A stretch of DNA of 64,000 nucleotides from Rosa chinensis. Taxonomy: Eukaryota > Streptophyta > Magnoliopsida > Rosales > Rosaceae. Below the pieces are notes generated by a model. It did no database searches and had not been told where the DNA came from. It saw nothing but the letters and a program-made list of their open reading frames with translations. The stretch is from contig NC_037091.1 in NCBI RefSeq assembly GCF_002994745.2, positions 10,292,501 through 10,356,500 of the forward strand, written 5' to 3'. Shown here piece by piece: positions 45,689 through 56,870 of the stretch. How positions within the stretch are numbered: position 1 is the stretch's first letter; every line of letters begins with the position of its first letter. Position numbers and translations under genes: made by a program.

Positions 45689-48157
45689 GTTTTCAGACAG
45701 TTGCTATTTTCATCCAGACTGGTGACTCCGAGAAATCAGTGGCTGCGGCTGAGAGTATTGAGACAATAAGTGATGTTGTGAACGATTCTCCTAACAAGGT
45801 ACATTGGTGAAACATGACATAGTAATTGCATAATTAACTTCTCTTACCAAAAGTTTGAGTTTTAACCTTTGTGTTTAGACTTGACTCATAAATTCAGTAT
45901 AGTGGAAAATGATTTTAGTTAGGTGGTCTCATAATGTACTACTCTAAAGGTAAAAGATTGATGTGGTATAAACAACAGAGCGACGAATTGTTGGTACTCG
46001 CAACAATAATTAAGTTAATCAAACTGTTACTATATTAAGAGAACTCTTCTCATAAAAACTTTTAATATGGGAAAGTGTTTTCTTTAGGTTTATAAGGTTA
46101 TGTTATCTTCCATTATATTAGTTTCTTTACTTCTTTCAGGATAAAGATCGATGTCATGACCTAACATAGGACATATGGTTGTTATAAATAAAATCTACGT
46201 AAAAGTTTACTTATTTAAAATATCACGCAAGTTCTTGCTTACCCCCTTAAATTCTGATAATTTTTTAAACATCCATGCTATTTTGGTTATGCATGATTAA
46301 AATAATTTTTGAATGAGTTTTGGTGATTCTAAGAGCTGCTGTACTTGAGTTTAGTAAACTCCAATGTTTTGTCTGGGTACAAAAGTTATAACATGTTAAG
46401 ACAACCTGTGGCCTTCCTGAAAGGGTTGTACAAACACACTTCAGGGAACATTGATCATCACCACTATAACCAGTAGTGTTGAGGAATATCGCTGGATTAA
46501 CATTACTCATACCCTATATGTTTGTTGTTTATTGACTTTTCCTACTAATGTGTCCTCTTCATAGTTTAGAAAGTATCAAATGTTTATCTCATTGTTTGAG
46601 TCAGTGAGTCTGTACTGTATGTGAAATGTGAGGTGCACTTGCCCTTGTTGATATCCGGAACTTTCATGTTTTTCATTTTTCTTTATTAGTGCAGATTTTC
46701 ATTGGTGGGATATCAAAGGCTCTTTCCTCAGAAATGGTATAATATGCAATGCTTATGATGCATATTGCTTTCTTTCTCCACCAAAACCTCATCTGCTATC
46801 TGTATGTCTCTTCTTTTTTTATGCTCATCTACTACTTTAGTGACTAACCTTTCTATGCTACTTTCTTCAGCTTGTGGAAATCGTTAGTGTCTTTGGACCT
46901 TTGAAGACACACCATTTTGAGGCCAATGAGGAACTTAATGAACCATGTGCTTTTCTAGAGGTAATGGAACATTTATAGCTCTTGTGAGTTTCAGTTTCTG
47001 GTAAATTCTCTGTAAGGGTTCAATGTATATGCTTGCTACATGAGAAAGCTGTTGGTTTTATTTTCACTTTTATTATTACAGTACTATGGTTTTCTTTATC
47101 TTTACTAGACAAGGAGTCTCTATGGAGGAGTTTAAAGTAAGGATTCCATGTGGACTTTCAAATCAACGGTTGGATGAATGTTTCAAATTTTAGTTAAATA
47201 AACATACAAGTCATCCAACTGTTGATATGAAAGTCTTCATTTTAGAGGTCCTCATTAGAGCCACACACACCCATACTATATAGGGATAGGGAGAGTCTCT
47301 AGTGTTAGTGTGTGTGCACTCGCGCGCGCGCGCAGGTTAATGTACTTAATTTTTCTTACAGATTTGTTTTTAGTTTGATTACTATATGACACATTTGGTA
47401 GAGAAACATCTGTTCCTTTACATTTATATTGTTTACCATTGTTCATTTTGGATTGTAATGCTGCACCCTTTATTCTTCATCTTTCTTCCATCTTTGTAGA
47501 TTGAACAATCTTTTTCTCTTTTTTCTTAACCTCGATGACTTCTGATGTTGCATCAGTATGTCGACCAGTCAGTTACTCTCAAAGCTTGTGCAGGTCTGAA
47601 TGGTATAAAATTGGGAGGGAGAGTGCTAACTGTGGTTCAGGCAATTCGTAGTGGCTCATCCATGGTACTGATACCACCCTTCTTCGTTAAACTTTGATTT
47701 ATCTGTGTGCACTGATTTACATAGAGATGTTTACTGATAGAAGAACTAACATATGCTAGGTAAATAGTGGAAATGCATCACTCTATGAGATCCCAGAACA
47801 TGCAAAGCCACTTCTCAAACAACCTTCACATATACTGAAGCTTCGAAATGTGGTAAGGTCTTTTGTGTCTGATCATAAATTTCTTTATTTATGGTAGTTG
47901 TCTTTTTTTCCTCTCCACCAATAGGGGAAAGTATAAATACTATTATCGTCAGATTATTTATTTTGCGCTTGTCTTAGACTACTTATTGAAGTCATGGAAA
48001 ATAAGAGGATTAATAAAGGGTAGTGGCGTTTACGTTCCCATTTTGTAGAATTGCGCTTCTCCCTTTGAGTCTTTTGAGTAAATGAATGGAGATTGAAAGA
48101 GAAATAAGGGTGCAAATGTACAAAATGTGATTGTTGAAATAACTACATTCCATAGGC

Positions 48158-48208
<51 letters not shown>

Positions 48209-49081
48209 TAATATAGAAGTATATACATATAAGGAATCGATATCCCCAGTTTTGGGTCCTTTGACCGAGAAAAAGCTTAGTAAAATGGCATCACTTGAAT
48301 ATTGAATAGTAAGATGCATAGTTTATGCAGGATCACTTATGATCCTTGTTTTTCCACATTGTGAATTAGTTCAATCTGGAGCACATGTCATCACTGTCTG
48401 AACAAGAGATTGAAGAAGTTCTGGAAGATGTGCGATTAGGATGTGCCAGGTCCCTGAGAAATTTAATTTTCACCTTTTGACTGTCTTTTTGGTTTTTTGT
48501 TTACTTGATTTAATCTTAAGGACTTCAATGCTGTAGGTTTGGCATGGTTAAATCTGTAAAGATTGTCAAGCATGCAAACAATCACATTGTCACCACTAGA
48601 GCGTGTGAAGCTGTCAATGATGCAGAATCTGGTGGGCACAGGCAACATTTGTGTTCTGAAGAAAAAGGGGCAAAAACGGAGACTTTGGACCAATAACATA
48701 TTGATAATGACGGCAAGGAAACTAGTGGAGTGAAGCCTACTGGGGACCATAAAGAAGATGAAGTCCCAGAAAGTAATTGCTTTGGTTAATTGTAAACCAG
48801 CAGATGATTTTGTAGAGGACAAGTCATGTCAAATGGGCCAAACAGATAAAGATATTGAAATCCAAGGAAGCAATGACTCACCTAATAGGGATCCCGAAGA
48901 ACTCAGCAACCTGCCAAACAGCATGGAAGATGAGTCAGAGTATTATAATGATAAAACTACCGAAGTTACAACAGTAGAGAGTTCTATTCTAGAGGAAGTT
49001 GATGGTAAGAAACAAGAGACTTTTGCTGGAACAGATGACAATGTGGGAACAGAAACAGCTCTATTCTGGCCAAATTTTTGA
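45689..49081 (+). pseudogene. RRM protein fragment, U2AF large-subunit-like
   Basis: Seven exons with good GT-AG borders share one reading phase: 45689-45798, 46695-46736, 46871-46960, 47557-47664, 47760-47852, 48370-48449 and 48537-48696. The protein has an RRM with an RNP2-like IFIGGI and an RNP1-like CAFLEYVD, then EIPEHAKPLLKQPSHILKLRNV and a UHM-like LEDVRLGCARFGMVKSVKIV. This is the order found in plant U2AF-like splicing proteins, which bind pre-mRNA in the nucleus. Missing are the N-terminal RS region, the first RRM and the end of the UHM. TAA at 48694-48696 ends the frame; an acidic frame (48758-49081) follows in another phase. It is a 5'- and 3'-truncated copy, probably not functional. 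Confidence 0.72.
48158..48210. repeat. (AC)n(AT)n compound microsatellite
   Basis: About 16 AC units then about 10 AT units, in the intron between exons 5 and 6 of the RRM fragment. Confidence 0.9.
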
Positions 49082-49305
49082 ACTGAGCGTGTGCTTGCAT
49101 GCACTGTTTGGTTGGTTGCTGTGACAGTTTCCTGTATATCCATTTGGAAAATCAAAATTAGAGTTTTATTGAAATATTCAGTTTAATTTAATCTGAGGCA
49201 GACTCTTTTATTATTGAAGTCGTTATTGGAATATTCAGTAGGAAATGATGTGTGCGCTCTTTTATTAGTGTTTGGGAAGTAGGAGTACGGCATAAAAGAA
49301 CTTTC

Positions 49306-49551
49306 CCCGAAATAGGCAAAACTGGACCCCAGTAATGGACCGTCATGCTTTTCTCAAACCCATAAACACGGAGCTGACGGAAGAGAACCCGAAATAGGCA
49401 AAACTGGACCCCAGTAATGGACCGTCATGCTTTTCTCAAACCCATAAACACGGAGCTGACGGAAGAGAACCCGAAATAGGCAAATCTGGACCCCAGTAAT
49501 GGACCGTCATGCTTTTCTCAAACCCATAAACACGGAGCTGACGGAAGAGAA
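49306..49551. repeat. Three 82-bp tandem repeats upstream of CNGC copy 2
   Basis: Units at 49306, 49388 and 49470, each 82 bp, from CCCGAAATAGGCAAA to GACGGAAGAGAA. They are nearly identical; the third has one visible base change. The block ends about 425 bp before the CNGC ATG, in the promoter or start of the leader. CNGC copy 1 has no such repeat. Confidence 0.95.
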
Positions 49552-49787
49552 CTTGACATCTGTCCCTTTGTCTCAAATCGAAGAAGAGAACAAAGATTCT
49601 GAGAAAAAGACAAGAAGAAGGTTCTCATCCATTTGATGCAATTTAATAATGATTTTCAATATTCCTCATTAGTTGACTTAGAGTCAGCACAACAGATCCA
49701 GAAGATAAAGATCTGAGCAAACCAGTGTGCTACAGCTGGCCCCTTTCAGAAGAAGATCAATCAAATTGATTTAAGAAGATCAAGGCA

Positions 49788-49912
49788 ATGTACCTGATAG
49801 ATTCGAGTTGTGAAGAGCAGTTGCAAGGCAGCAAGTTTGGATCAAACGAGGTGAGTCATAGCAAAACCCCAACAGGGTTAACCTACCTCTTACTGATCCT
49901 CTGCAGTTGTAA
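49788..49912 (+). other. Possible upstream ORF in the CNGC copy 2 leader
   Basis: An ATG at 49788 opens 21 codons (MYLIDSSCEEQLQGSKFGSN...) up to a donor GTGAGT at 49851. Splicing to the acceptor that ends at 49906 adds one codon and then TAA, giving 22 residues. If the leader is spliced this way, the uORF sits before the main start at 49976. It depends on predicted splicing. Confidence 0.4.
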
Positions 49913-49975
49913 CTCTGAGAATCTTGTTTGGCTAGTAACTTTTTGGGATACAAAGAGGAGGAAAACCACATCGAA

Positions 49976-51398
49976 ATGAGGTTAGCTTCTATGCATCTAT
50001 TATTGTTTCTTTTGATTGAATTCATCGTAATTTATAGGCCAATGCCCATAATTCAACCCATCTAGAGCATCTCCGCTTCTTTTCCCATATTTTCCTTATG
50101 TTCCTTGGGACCCAAGGGGCGGATCCAAAGCAACATGGGGTGGGCTCAAGCCCTCCCGAGAATTTTGGGAAAAAAATTATACCTGTGTATAGTATTTAAT
50201 AAACAATGTGGTTTAGTTGTTGAAGCCCACCCAGAATTAGGACTCCATCTCCTGTGCTTTGTGGCTAGATCAATCAGAGTTCATTTCAGATTAAAAGTCT
50301 CTCTCTTACTGTCTAATTACTTATTTATCAATTCTTCTAGTTCTGTTTATATAAAAGGTAGTAGCTTTAGATCAAAGGGTGTGTCCGTGTTTTTTGTTTC
50401 TATGGAATCAATAAACACTGAGTTTTGTGGTATCTTTAGATCAAAGGTTAAAAACTGAGTCTTTTGTGGTTTCTTTATATCAGAGGTTAAAAACTGAGTC
50501 TTTTTGTTGGTATGGTAATCAAAAGTATACCCCTGAAAGAGAAGTGGTAATCAAAGGCCAATGCCCATAATTCAAGTATTCAACCCATCTACAGAATCTC
50601 CGCTTCTTTTCCCCTATTTTCCCCTATGTTCCTTGGGCGATGTATATGTTTTGGCAAATAAGTCTTAATTGCGGACGAGCTCTCTCTATTTTCGTCATTT
50701 TTTCCCCCACACAAATTTGAGGACAGATTTGAAGAGGAGTGGAGATATGGTCTAATTAAAAACTTTAATTCCTGCTTTCTTCTCAAGGCAAGAAGATTTT
50801 GAATTGAACTATCACTATCCTTAATTTTAACTTGAAAGAGATAGCATAAGTTCCTTTTGTTAGTATATCAGCTAGCTCCAATTTGTTTCTTGATTCCCTT
50901 TCTGATTTTTTGTTTTTCTTTTCCTTTTACCAGCGCTCACCCAGGTCGCGCTGTTGAAGATGCCAACGTGCCAGCCGGAAAAGTAAATGAAACAGAGAAG
51001 AAATGGGAAACAATGCTGCCTTCAGTTTCATTTTGGAATAACATATCTGGGCTTGCATGCATGATTGCTGTCTCAATGGATCCTTTGTTCTTTTACATTG
51101 CATTCCTTGATAAAATTAACTTGTGCCTCGGAATGGAGGAAGGGCTGAGGTCCGCAGTCCTCATTACACGATCACTCACAGATTTCACGTTCCTATTTCA
51201 TATTGTATATCAAATTTGTGAAGCTGTGAAAGCAGTGCCCTCTGTGTCCAGGCCCAAGCCGGTACAGAGAGGCAACTCAAAACTCTTCAAGTGGTTTGGA
51301 TACGCTAAGGCAATAGCTAAGAAGTTGTCATGGAGCTCTTTCCTAACTGACATTTTCGCTATTATTCCAATTCCACACGTATGTAACAGAAATTAAAC

Positions 51399-51438
<40 letters not shown>

Positions 51439-53370
51439 GTGCGGTAATTAATGGAGGTGTTCTAACTCTTTGTTGTGTATTTTGTCCACGCAGGTGCTAA
51501 TATTAGCTCTGTTTTATGCTCCCAATCATGGATTTTCACAGAACAAAATGACTTTGAATTACATGCTTCTCGCGCAATATGTTCCAAGGATGTACCGGAT
51601 CTTCATCTCGTCTAGGCTGTTTAGAAAAAATAGTAGTGTGTGGCTCAAAGCTGCATTCTATTTTTTCATGTACATCCTCTCAAGTCATGTAAGTTAAAAT
51701 TTATACACACAAAGTTTCTCATTTCTGTTCTTTACATTTTCATTTTCTTGGCTAGCTCTCTTCTTTTGTATCAATAACTAACTCTTTGTTAATTTTAGAT
51801 AATTGGAGGATTTTGGTACTTCAGTTGTGTTCAAATGGAAGCACTATGCTGGTACCAGGCCCTCAGAGGACGTACCAGTTTCAAATGTGGTGACCCTCCT
51901 CTATCTGCTTACAAACATGAGATCATTCGTACAATGTGCAGTGGGACGAAGGAGATATTTGATTTTGGATCATTCCTGGATACAATCAAAGACGGCTTCA
52001 CAGGACCTATAAAATTCCGCAAAAAGTTATTTTACTTTATTTGGTGGGGACTCAAAAATCTGAGGTAAAGCCAATTGGTTCTCTTTTTATTTTCCGATAT
52101 AACAGAAAACTTGAAGAAGATTATGTATCTCACATATTTTTGTTTCCATCTGTTAAATTTATTGCAGTAACTATGGTACAAACATCAATACAAGTGAATA
52201 CATGTGGGAAAATTGCTTTGCAATTCTTGTTTCTTCTATTGGCTTGGTACTATTTGCTCTTCTTATTGGTAATATGCAGGTTGGTAACGATTTTCCCTAA
52301 CTTTCATCTGTAACTTAACTTTTAAGATTAAGAAGCAGACCATGGTTAAATTTTAAGGTAATTTAAGCTTAATTCTCTGTAATAATGTCGGTTGATCGAC
52401 AGCAATGTATGCGGTCCTCGGAGGAAAAGGAAGCGGCAATTGATAAGGTTCAAATGAAAGAGCAAGAACTACACGATTGGATGAAGAAATATGATCTCCA
52501 TAAAAAGTTGGGCAAAGACGCTGAGAAGTTGAGGATAGAGATCATGACAAAGATCACAAAAAACTTGAAAGACGACAAAAATGCTCAAGTACAAAACCTG
52601 TTCTCTCTTCTTCCCTGGAATACAATAGAAGATCTCAAGCTTGCTGTCTGCATGGATATGCTACAGAAAGTATGTTCCTCGACCGGCCTCCAGGAATTTT
52701 ATCTATTTATTCTTTTGGGGAAAAAAAGTTTTGCTCTTCCATATTGATCAATATTAATTAATGTGCCGTAAAAATAAAGTTTTTAACGAGGCCACTATGT
52801 GTATATGTATAGGTACGAAGTCTCGAAAATATGGATGAAACAGGATTGAAACAGATCTGCCACCATCTCAAGCCAGTGACCTATACCAAGACAACATTAC
52901 CTTTTCAAATGGGAAAACGACTTGATCGCATGCTCTTTATCATGGAAGGTATTATGTTGACCTACCCGATTAGTACTACTACTACTACAGCTGATCATCA
53001 AGTTGGAAGAGTAAACCCCCCATTAAAAATCCGCGGGTTGCTTGAGAAGGGTGATGTTTATGGAGAACAACTTCTGAGTTGGGCATCACCACGCGATTTG
53101 TCCTCTGTCTCTGATGCAGACCTTCCTATCTTGACTGAAAATGTAGAATGTCTTTTGGAAGTAGAAGGCTTTGTTCTCTCTGCCCAAGACTTGAAAAATG
53201 TAGTCTCCGGGTCCAAGTTACATGGCAACAGTTCCAGCCTGTTGGTGGAGGGGGAACGTCATAGCCCAAAAGGAACATCAAGGCGTCTTCATCACCGCAT
53301 TAAATCTATTCCACGGCCAGGCATAGAGGGCGGGGATGAGAAAACAGATATTCAAGATTCAAACAACTAA
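49976..53370 (+). CDS. Cyclic nucleotide-gated ion channel 1-like (copy 2)
   Basis: Seven coding exons: 49976-49980, 50934-51378, 51494-51688, 51799-52064, 52168-52279, 52403-52669 and 52813-53370. Phases agree and give 615 residues. CNGCs are plasma-membrane cation (Ca2+) channels. S1-S3 lie in about 25-150, S4 in about 170-190 and S5 at about 200-225. The pore contains WWGLKNLSNYGTNI (about 297-310), S6 ends ALLIGNMQ (about 341), the C-linker is 342-430 and the binding-domain-like region, with FIMEGI and GDVYGEQLLSW, lies at about 435-545. Family members usually have GQ(N/G/S)L in the filter; here it is GTNI. The IQ (calmodulin) region after the binding domain is not recognisable, and the protein is short for the family (usually 650-750). 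The ATG lies 2 bases before the first intron. It is in tandem with the broken copy 1. Confidence 0.85.
50112..50555. mobile_element. Insert in CNGC copy 2 intron 1, flanked by an 80-bp duplication
   Basis: Copy 1 has a 425-bp first intron; here it is 953 bp. Intron sequence at 50037-50111 (GGCCAATGCCCATAATTCAA... to CCTTGGG) recurs at 50556-50637, so about 444 bp of new DNA sits between two copies of its target. The insert starts near AAGGGGCGGATCC, a motif I know from plant repeats, but has no clear terminal repeats. Unequal exchange is another explanation. Confidence 0.6.
51401..51435. repeat. (TA)n microsatellite in a CNGC copy 2 intron
   Basis: About 17 TA units after the exon 2 donor; copy 1 has a T run at the same place. 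Confidence 0.9.
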
Positions 53371-53530
53371 ATGTCCCATATTGTGTCATTGTGTGGGAGA
53401 TTGGTTCTGATGAGAAACTAGTGGTTTTCTGTTAGGTTTTTCATTCAGTTCAAATAAGCCCTATTAACTGTTGTGCGTGTTTAATGTTTTGACTATTTCT
53501 TGCTTCATTTACCACGTTAGTTAGTTGTAA

Positions 53531-53875
53531 GAGCAAGTTCACCCGTTGGGTTACCAGGTCATCCATTATTCACTACTTTTTAGTGTATATTTTCATTATC
53601 TGGGTCACGAGCACAGTGAGTTCACCTGTTGGGTCACCGGGTCACCTACTATTCACTGTTTTTTAGTGTATATTTTCATTATCTGGATCACGAAATACAC
53701 TGTGCCAGTGACCCAAGGCAAGAAATATACTGTGCAGGTCACCATGGTGACCCAGAACACTGTACAGGGTGACCCAAGCCACGAAATACACTGTGCTCGT
53801 GACCCAGAGGGTGAAATTAACACGAAAAAGCAGTGAATAGTAGGTGACCCAGTGACGCAACGGGTGAACTTGCTC
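53531..53875. mobile_element. Tourist/PIF-like MITE, 345 bp
   Basis: Inverted ends GAGCAAGTTCACCCGTTG and CAACGGGTGAACTTGCTC, flanked by TAA on both sides (53528-53530 and 53876-53878). The 3-bp TAA duplication suggests the PIF/Harbinger (Tourist) group. The inside repeats 'GGGTCACC' and 'TATTCACT' motifs in both directions, so the whole element can fold back. It lies just after the CNGC copy 2 stop, within about 600 bp absent from copy 1. Confidence 0.85.
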
Positions 53876-54180
53876 TAAGCGTGGGCTGTTTCTCTTCAAT
53901 TCAGTTAGGGTTATAGAAAGCTATTTATTAGCCAAGTTTGTTCAATGAAGAATAAGTCATTCTCTCATAATTGTTGAGTTCTCTCTCTATTCGATTTTGA
54001 TTCTTAACAGGTTCAACAGTACCTTCTTTATAGTAATCAAACATTGTACGTTGTGTGTGAGAGAGTTTCTTGAGTGCTATAGTGCTTTGTAGGAACTGAT
54101 TTGTGCACTAGTAGAACACTACTTTGTGATAGAAATTCCTTTCAATTCTTCAGGATCTACTATTTTGTAACGTGGCTTTT

Positions 54181-54352
54181 TTGAATGGGTCAAAATGTAA
54201 AATTTAGGCAAACTGGTGATGCAACTATTTCTTTGGAAATGAAATCAATATAAAAGGACGCAACAAAAAGAGTGCAAGTGAAACACCCTTAAAAACAAAA
54301 GGTTTGGGCTACCATGTGCTTTTTTTTTTTTTTTTTTTGATCCGGGCAAGTA
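54181..54352. other. Unoccupied copia target site downstream of CNGC copy 2
   Basis: The run GGGTCAAAATGTAAAATTT matches the two halves that flank the copia element (…GGGTTAAAAT at 20490 and GTAAAATTT from 39525), with one AAAAT. Similarity goes on to about 54350. So the copia insertion came after the CNGC duplication, or affected only copy 1. Confidence 0.85.
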
Positions 54353-55428
54353 GCCTCTTTTTTTTTTTTGAGAATAAGATCCTTTATTAAAAAGGTGATA
54401 GCCTTCATCATGTGATTTCCCTCTTAAAAGTATAGCCGTACATGGTTCTGTCCAAAATATTTGTTCATTCCCTCCCTTTCTACTTAGCATTTCTCTTTCA
54501 AAGCCTAAAAAATGAAATATGATGTAGTAGAGGAACATGACATTGTACTGCTATTAGCCATGTCTGCCTTAAATAAAATGTATTTACATTGATTGCAATC
54601 ATTTACAATATTGCCAAGTAAAGGAAACAAGCTTGTTTACAATCATATGCAGTTTCGTTGCTTTAATAGACATGTTCAAATCGATAAACTACCTCCACAA
54701 GACATTTGCATTGTTTCAACAGCACAAGCATGTGTTGCACAAAATATTTAGGGGAGAAGTTATACATACATCTAAAGTTGGTCGCACTATTCTTCTAGAC
54801 CTTTTTTTTTTTTTTGGATAACGTCTACACCTTTCTTATTCGATGGTTTTTATTATGAGAGCGGCGTTTTAGAATAAAGTAGACTGTTATAGACGAAGAC
54901 AATAGAAGATATTGTACTGTTAGAATCGAGAGAAGGGATTGGTCTGAGTTCCGCTTGGGTCGATAGTGGGTTGTTATTGTGGTGGATTTTGAAAGGTTTA
55001 CCATCGAAGGTACTGTGATTTCTATGTTTTTTGGTATTCATTGGGGTTTAAGCATACTGCTTCTTGCATCTTAGAATATTACTTCTTTTTTAAAGGGATA
55101 GTTGAAGGACATAATTTGACATGTATAATGTTGGGTACCTTAATTGGCATATTGAAGTCCCTTTTCTTTATGATAATTTTCAGTGTAGAGACGAAGAAGG
55201 GATGTTCTTGGTATATTGGGTATGTCAGTAGCTTTGGAAGGTGATAATTTTTTATTTTTTATTTTTTAAACTCAATTCGCTTATGATCATTCAAGGCTTC
55301 AATATCTAAAATCTGATTCTCAAAGTCTTGATCTTTTGTTGCTTTTGGTTTACTAGCAGCACCTGTGTACTCAATTGGTCAACAATTTAAGTTTTATTAT
55401 AATCTCAAGCCAAGGCATCCCATGCTAG
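54353..55428. other. Intergenic DNA after CNGC copy 2
   Basis: T-rich runs (54354-54370, 54800-54815) and AT-rich sequence. Short ORFs have no motif. Nothing recognisable as a gene or complete element. Confidence 0.4.
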
Positions 55429-55610
55429 GGCTGCGTTTTGGGGGAGGGGGTGGGGCTTTTTAGCTCCCCCGCTTATAAGCAGATGACCCGGAAGCGTTTG
55501 GTAACTCGACTTCTGATCAGCTTCTTCCAGAAGCTGCTGCGGCTTCTCTCAAAAAGCAAAAGTGGCCTGACCCCTGCTTTTAGAAGCCAGGATCTCACTA
55601 TAGCGGTAGT
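55429..55610 (+). mobile_element. hAT-like terminus (left)
   Basis: CTAGGGCTGCGTTTTGG followed by repeated AGAAGC/GCTTCT motifs. The block at 59215-59391 reads on minus as CTAGGGCTATGTTTGG with similar inner motifs. The two may be inverted ends of one 4-kb non-autonomous element or two separate MITEs. No 8-bp duplication was found. Confidence 0.4.
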
Positions 55611-55739
55611 GACTGTAGATTGATGAATCTTTGAAACTACCGGTTTCAATCCTCCTTGGTTGAGGCAATTACGCAGACGCCATGGTGTTTGGACATGATT
55701 TTAGCAACTCCCATGTATTTTGACTTGATGGTTGGTTAG

Positions 55740-56870
55740 GGAGGCATCGAGTCGTTCGACCGGAATAAAAGTAGTGTTCGGCTATTCAGCCGAGATTAGA
55801 AGTTTTCGAGATGTATGGTTGAGATGGATGCATCGATGGAGGTTTAGGATTTTGGGTCACATGACCCAAAATATGAAGAAACACGGATCTCATAAACATA
55901 AAGTTAGACAGCCCAAGTCCACATGAGTAACTATATAAATGGGCTGCGAGGCAAGGTGGAGTAGTTCAGCCGAACCCAAGTAGTAACGTCGGCCGAAGAG
56001 TTCACTCAAGAAAGGAATCCTTGCAAGGAAGGACTTCAAATCAATTATGGATTTTGATTGTGAAGATTTCATATATCAGCCAAGTCAGAATTTTATGAGA
56101 CGAATCAATCCTAGAAGGAAGGAGAATCCTACTTAAATTCCACGTCTTGGAGGACAAGTTAGCTAGGGTTTTTGACTTGTATATATAGCACATTGTAAAT
56201 CATTGTAAAAGGGGTCCTGCACCACACAAACAAATCAATATACAACTTTTACTCAAACTTTTCTCTTACTCTTTCATAGGTACTTTGCCTTCTATTCAAC
56301 TTTCATTACTTGTTTTCATTTTTAGTTTCTTACTTTTATTTCAGTCGTTACATTCAAGCATTTTACTTTCTTGTTCTTTATTTTATATGCACTTTACTTT
56401 TCGCACTTAGGAGTAGTTCGTAACATAGAGTTATCATCCATTGATCTCTTTCGGCCAGTCCGGATTGGATTGATGCGATTCGTCGTTCACACACATATCA
56501 TCTCACAACGTTTTGACAACCGAATCCACTTCACCTTCGTTTTTACCGTGATTTGCGAGTATCTTCACCCAATAGATCTCTCGCTTGTCACCCGAACCTT
56601 TGAGTTTACCCAAGAAGTGAGTGTGATAGAAGATCCCGGTCAGGATTGACGCCTAACCGAAGTCCTTGCAACAGAGGCATCAGAACCTAAAGGCCGAGAG
56701 GGTTCCTTCCTCGGCTTACAATCATTTGAAAGAAGTCAGATCACGCACCATTCAAATCAGAAACCTCGCTTGGCCATTCGGCCGCGAGTTGGCACGCCCG
56801 CGCAATTTCAGAAGGACGATTCAACCACAAGTCCCTCGGCTCTCATTTCGGCCGAGACGATTTTGAGGCA
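55740..56870 (+). mobile_element. LTR retrotransposon fragment
   Basis: It carries a TATATATA box near 56180, a likely transcript start and poly-A region (ACACAAACAAATCAATA) and many CGGCCGA/TCGGCC motifs. This layout is typical of the end of an LTR and the following leader. I could not find a second LTR, primer site or duplication, and no ORF supports a polyprotein. Confidence 0.4.

Noticed and set aside
53546..53899. ORFs on both strands after CNGC copy 2
   Set aside because: They are translations of the two arms of the TAA-flanked MITE.
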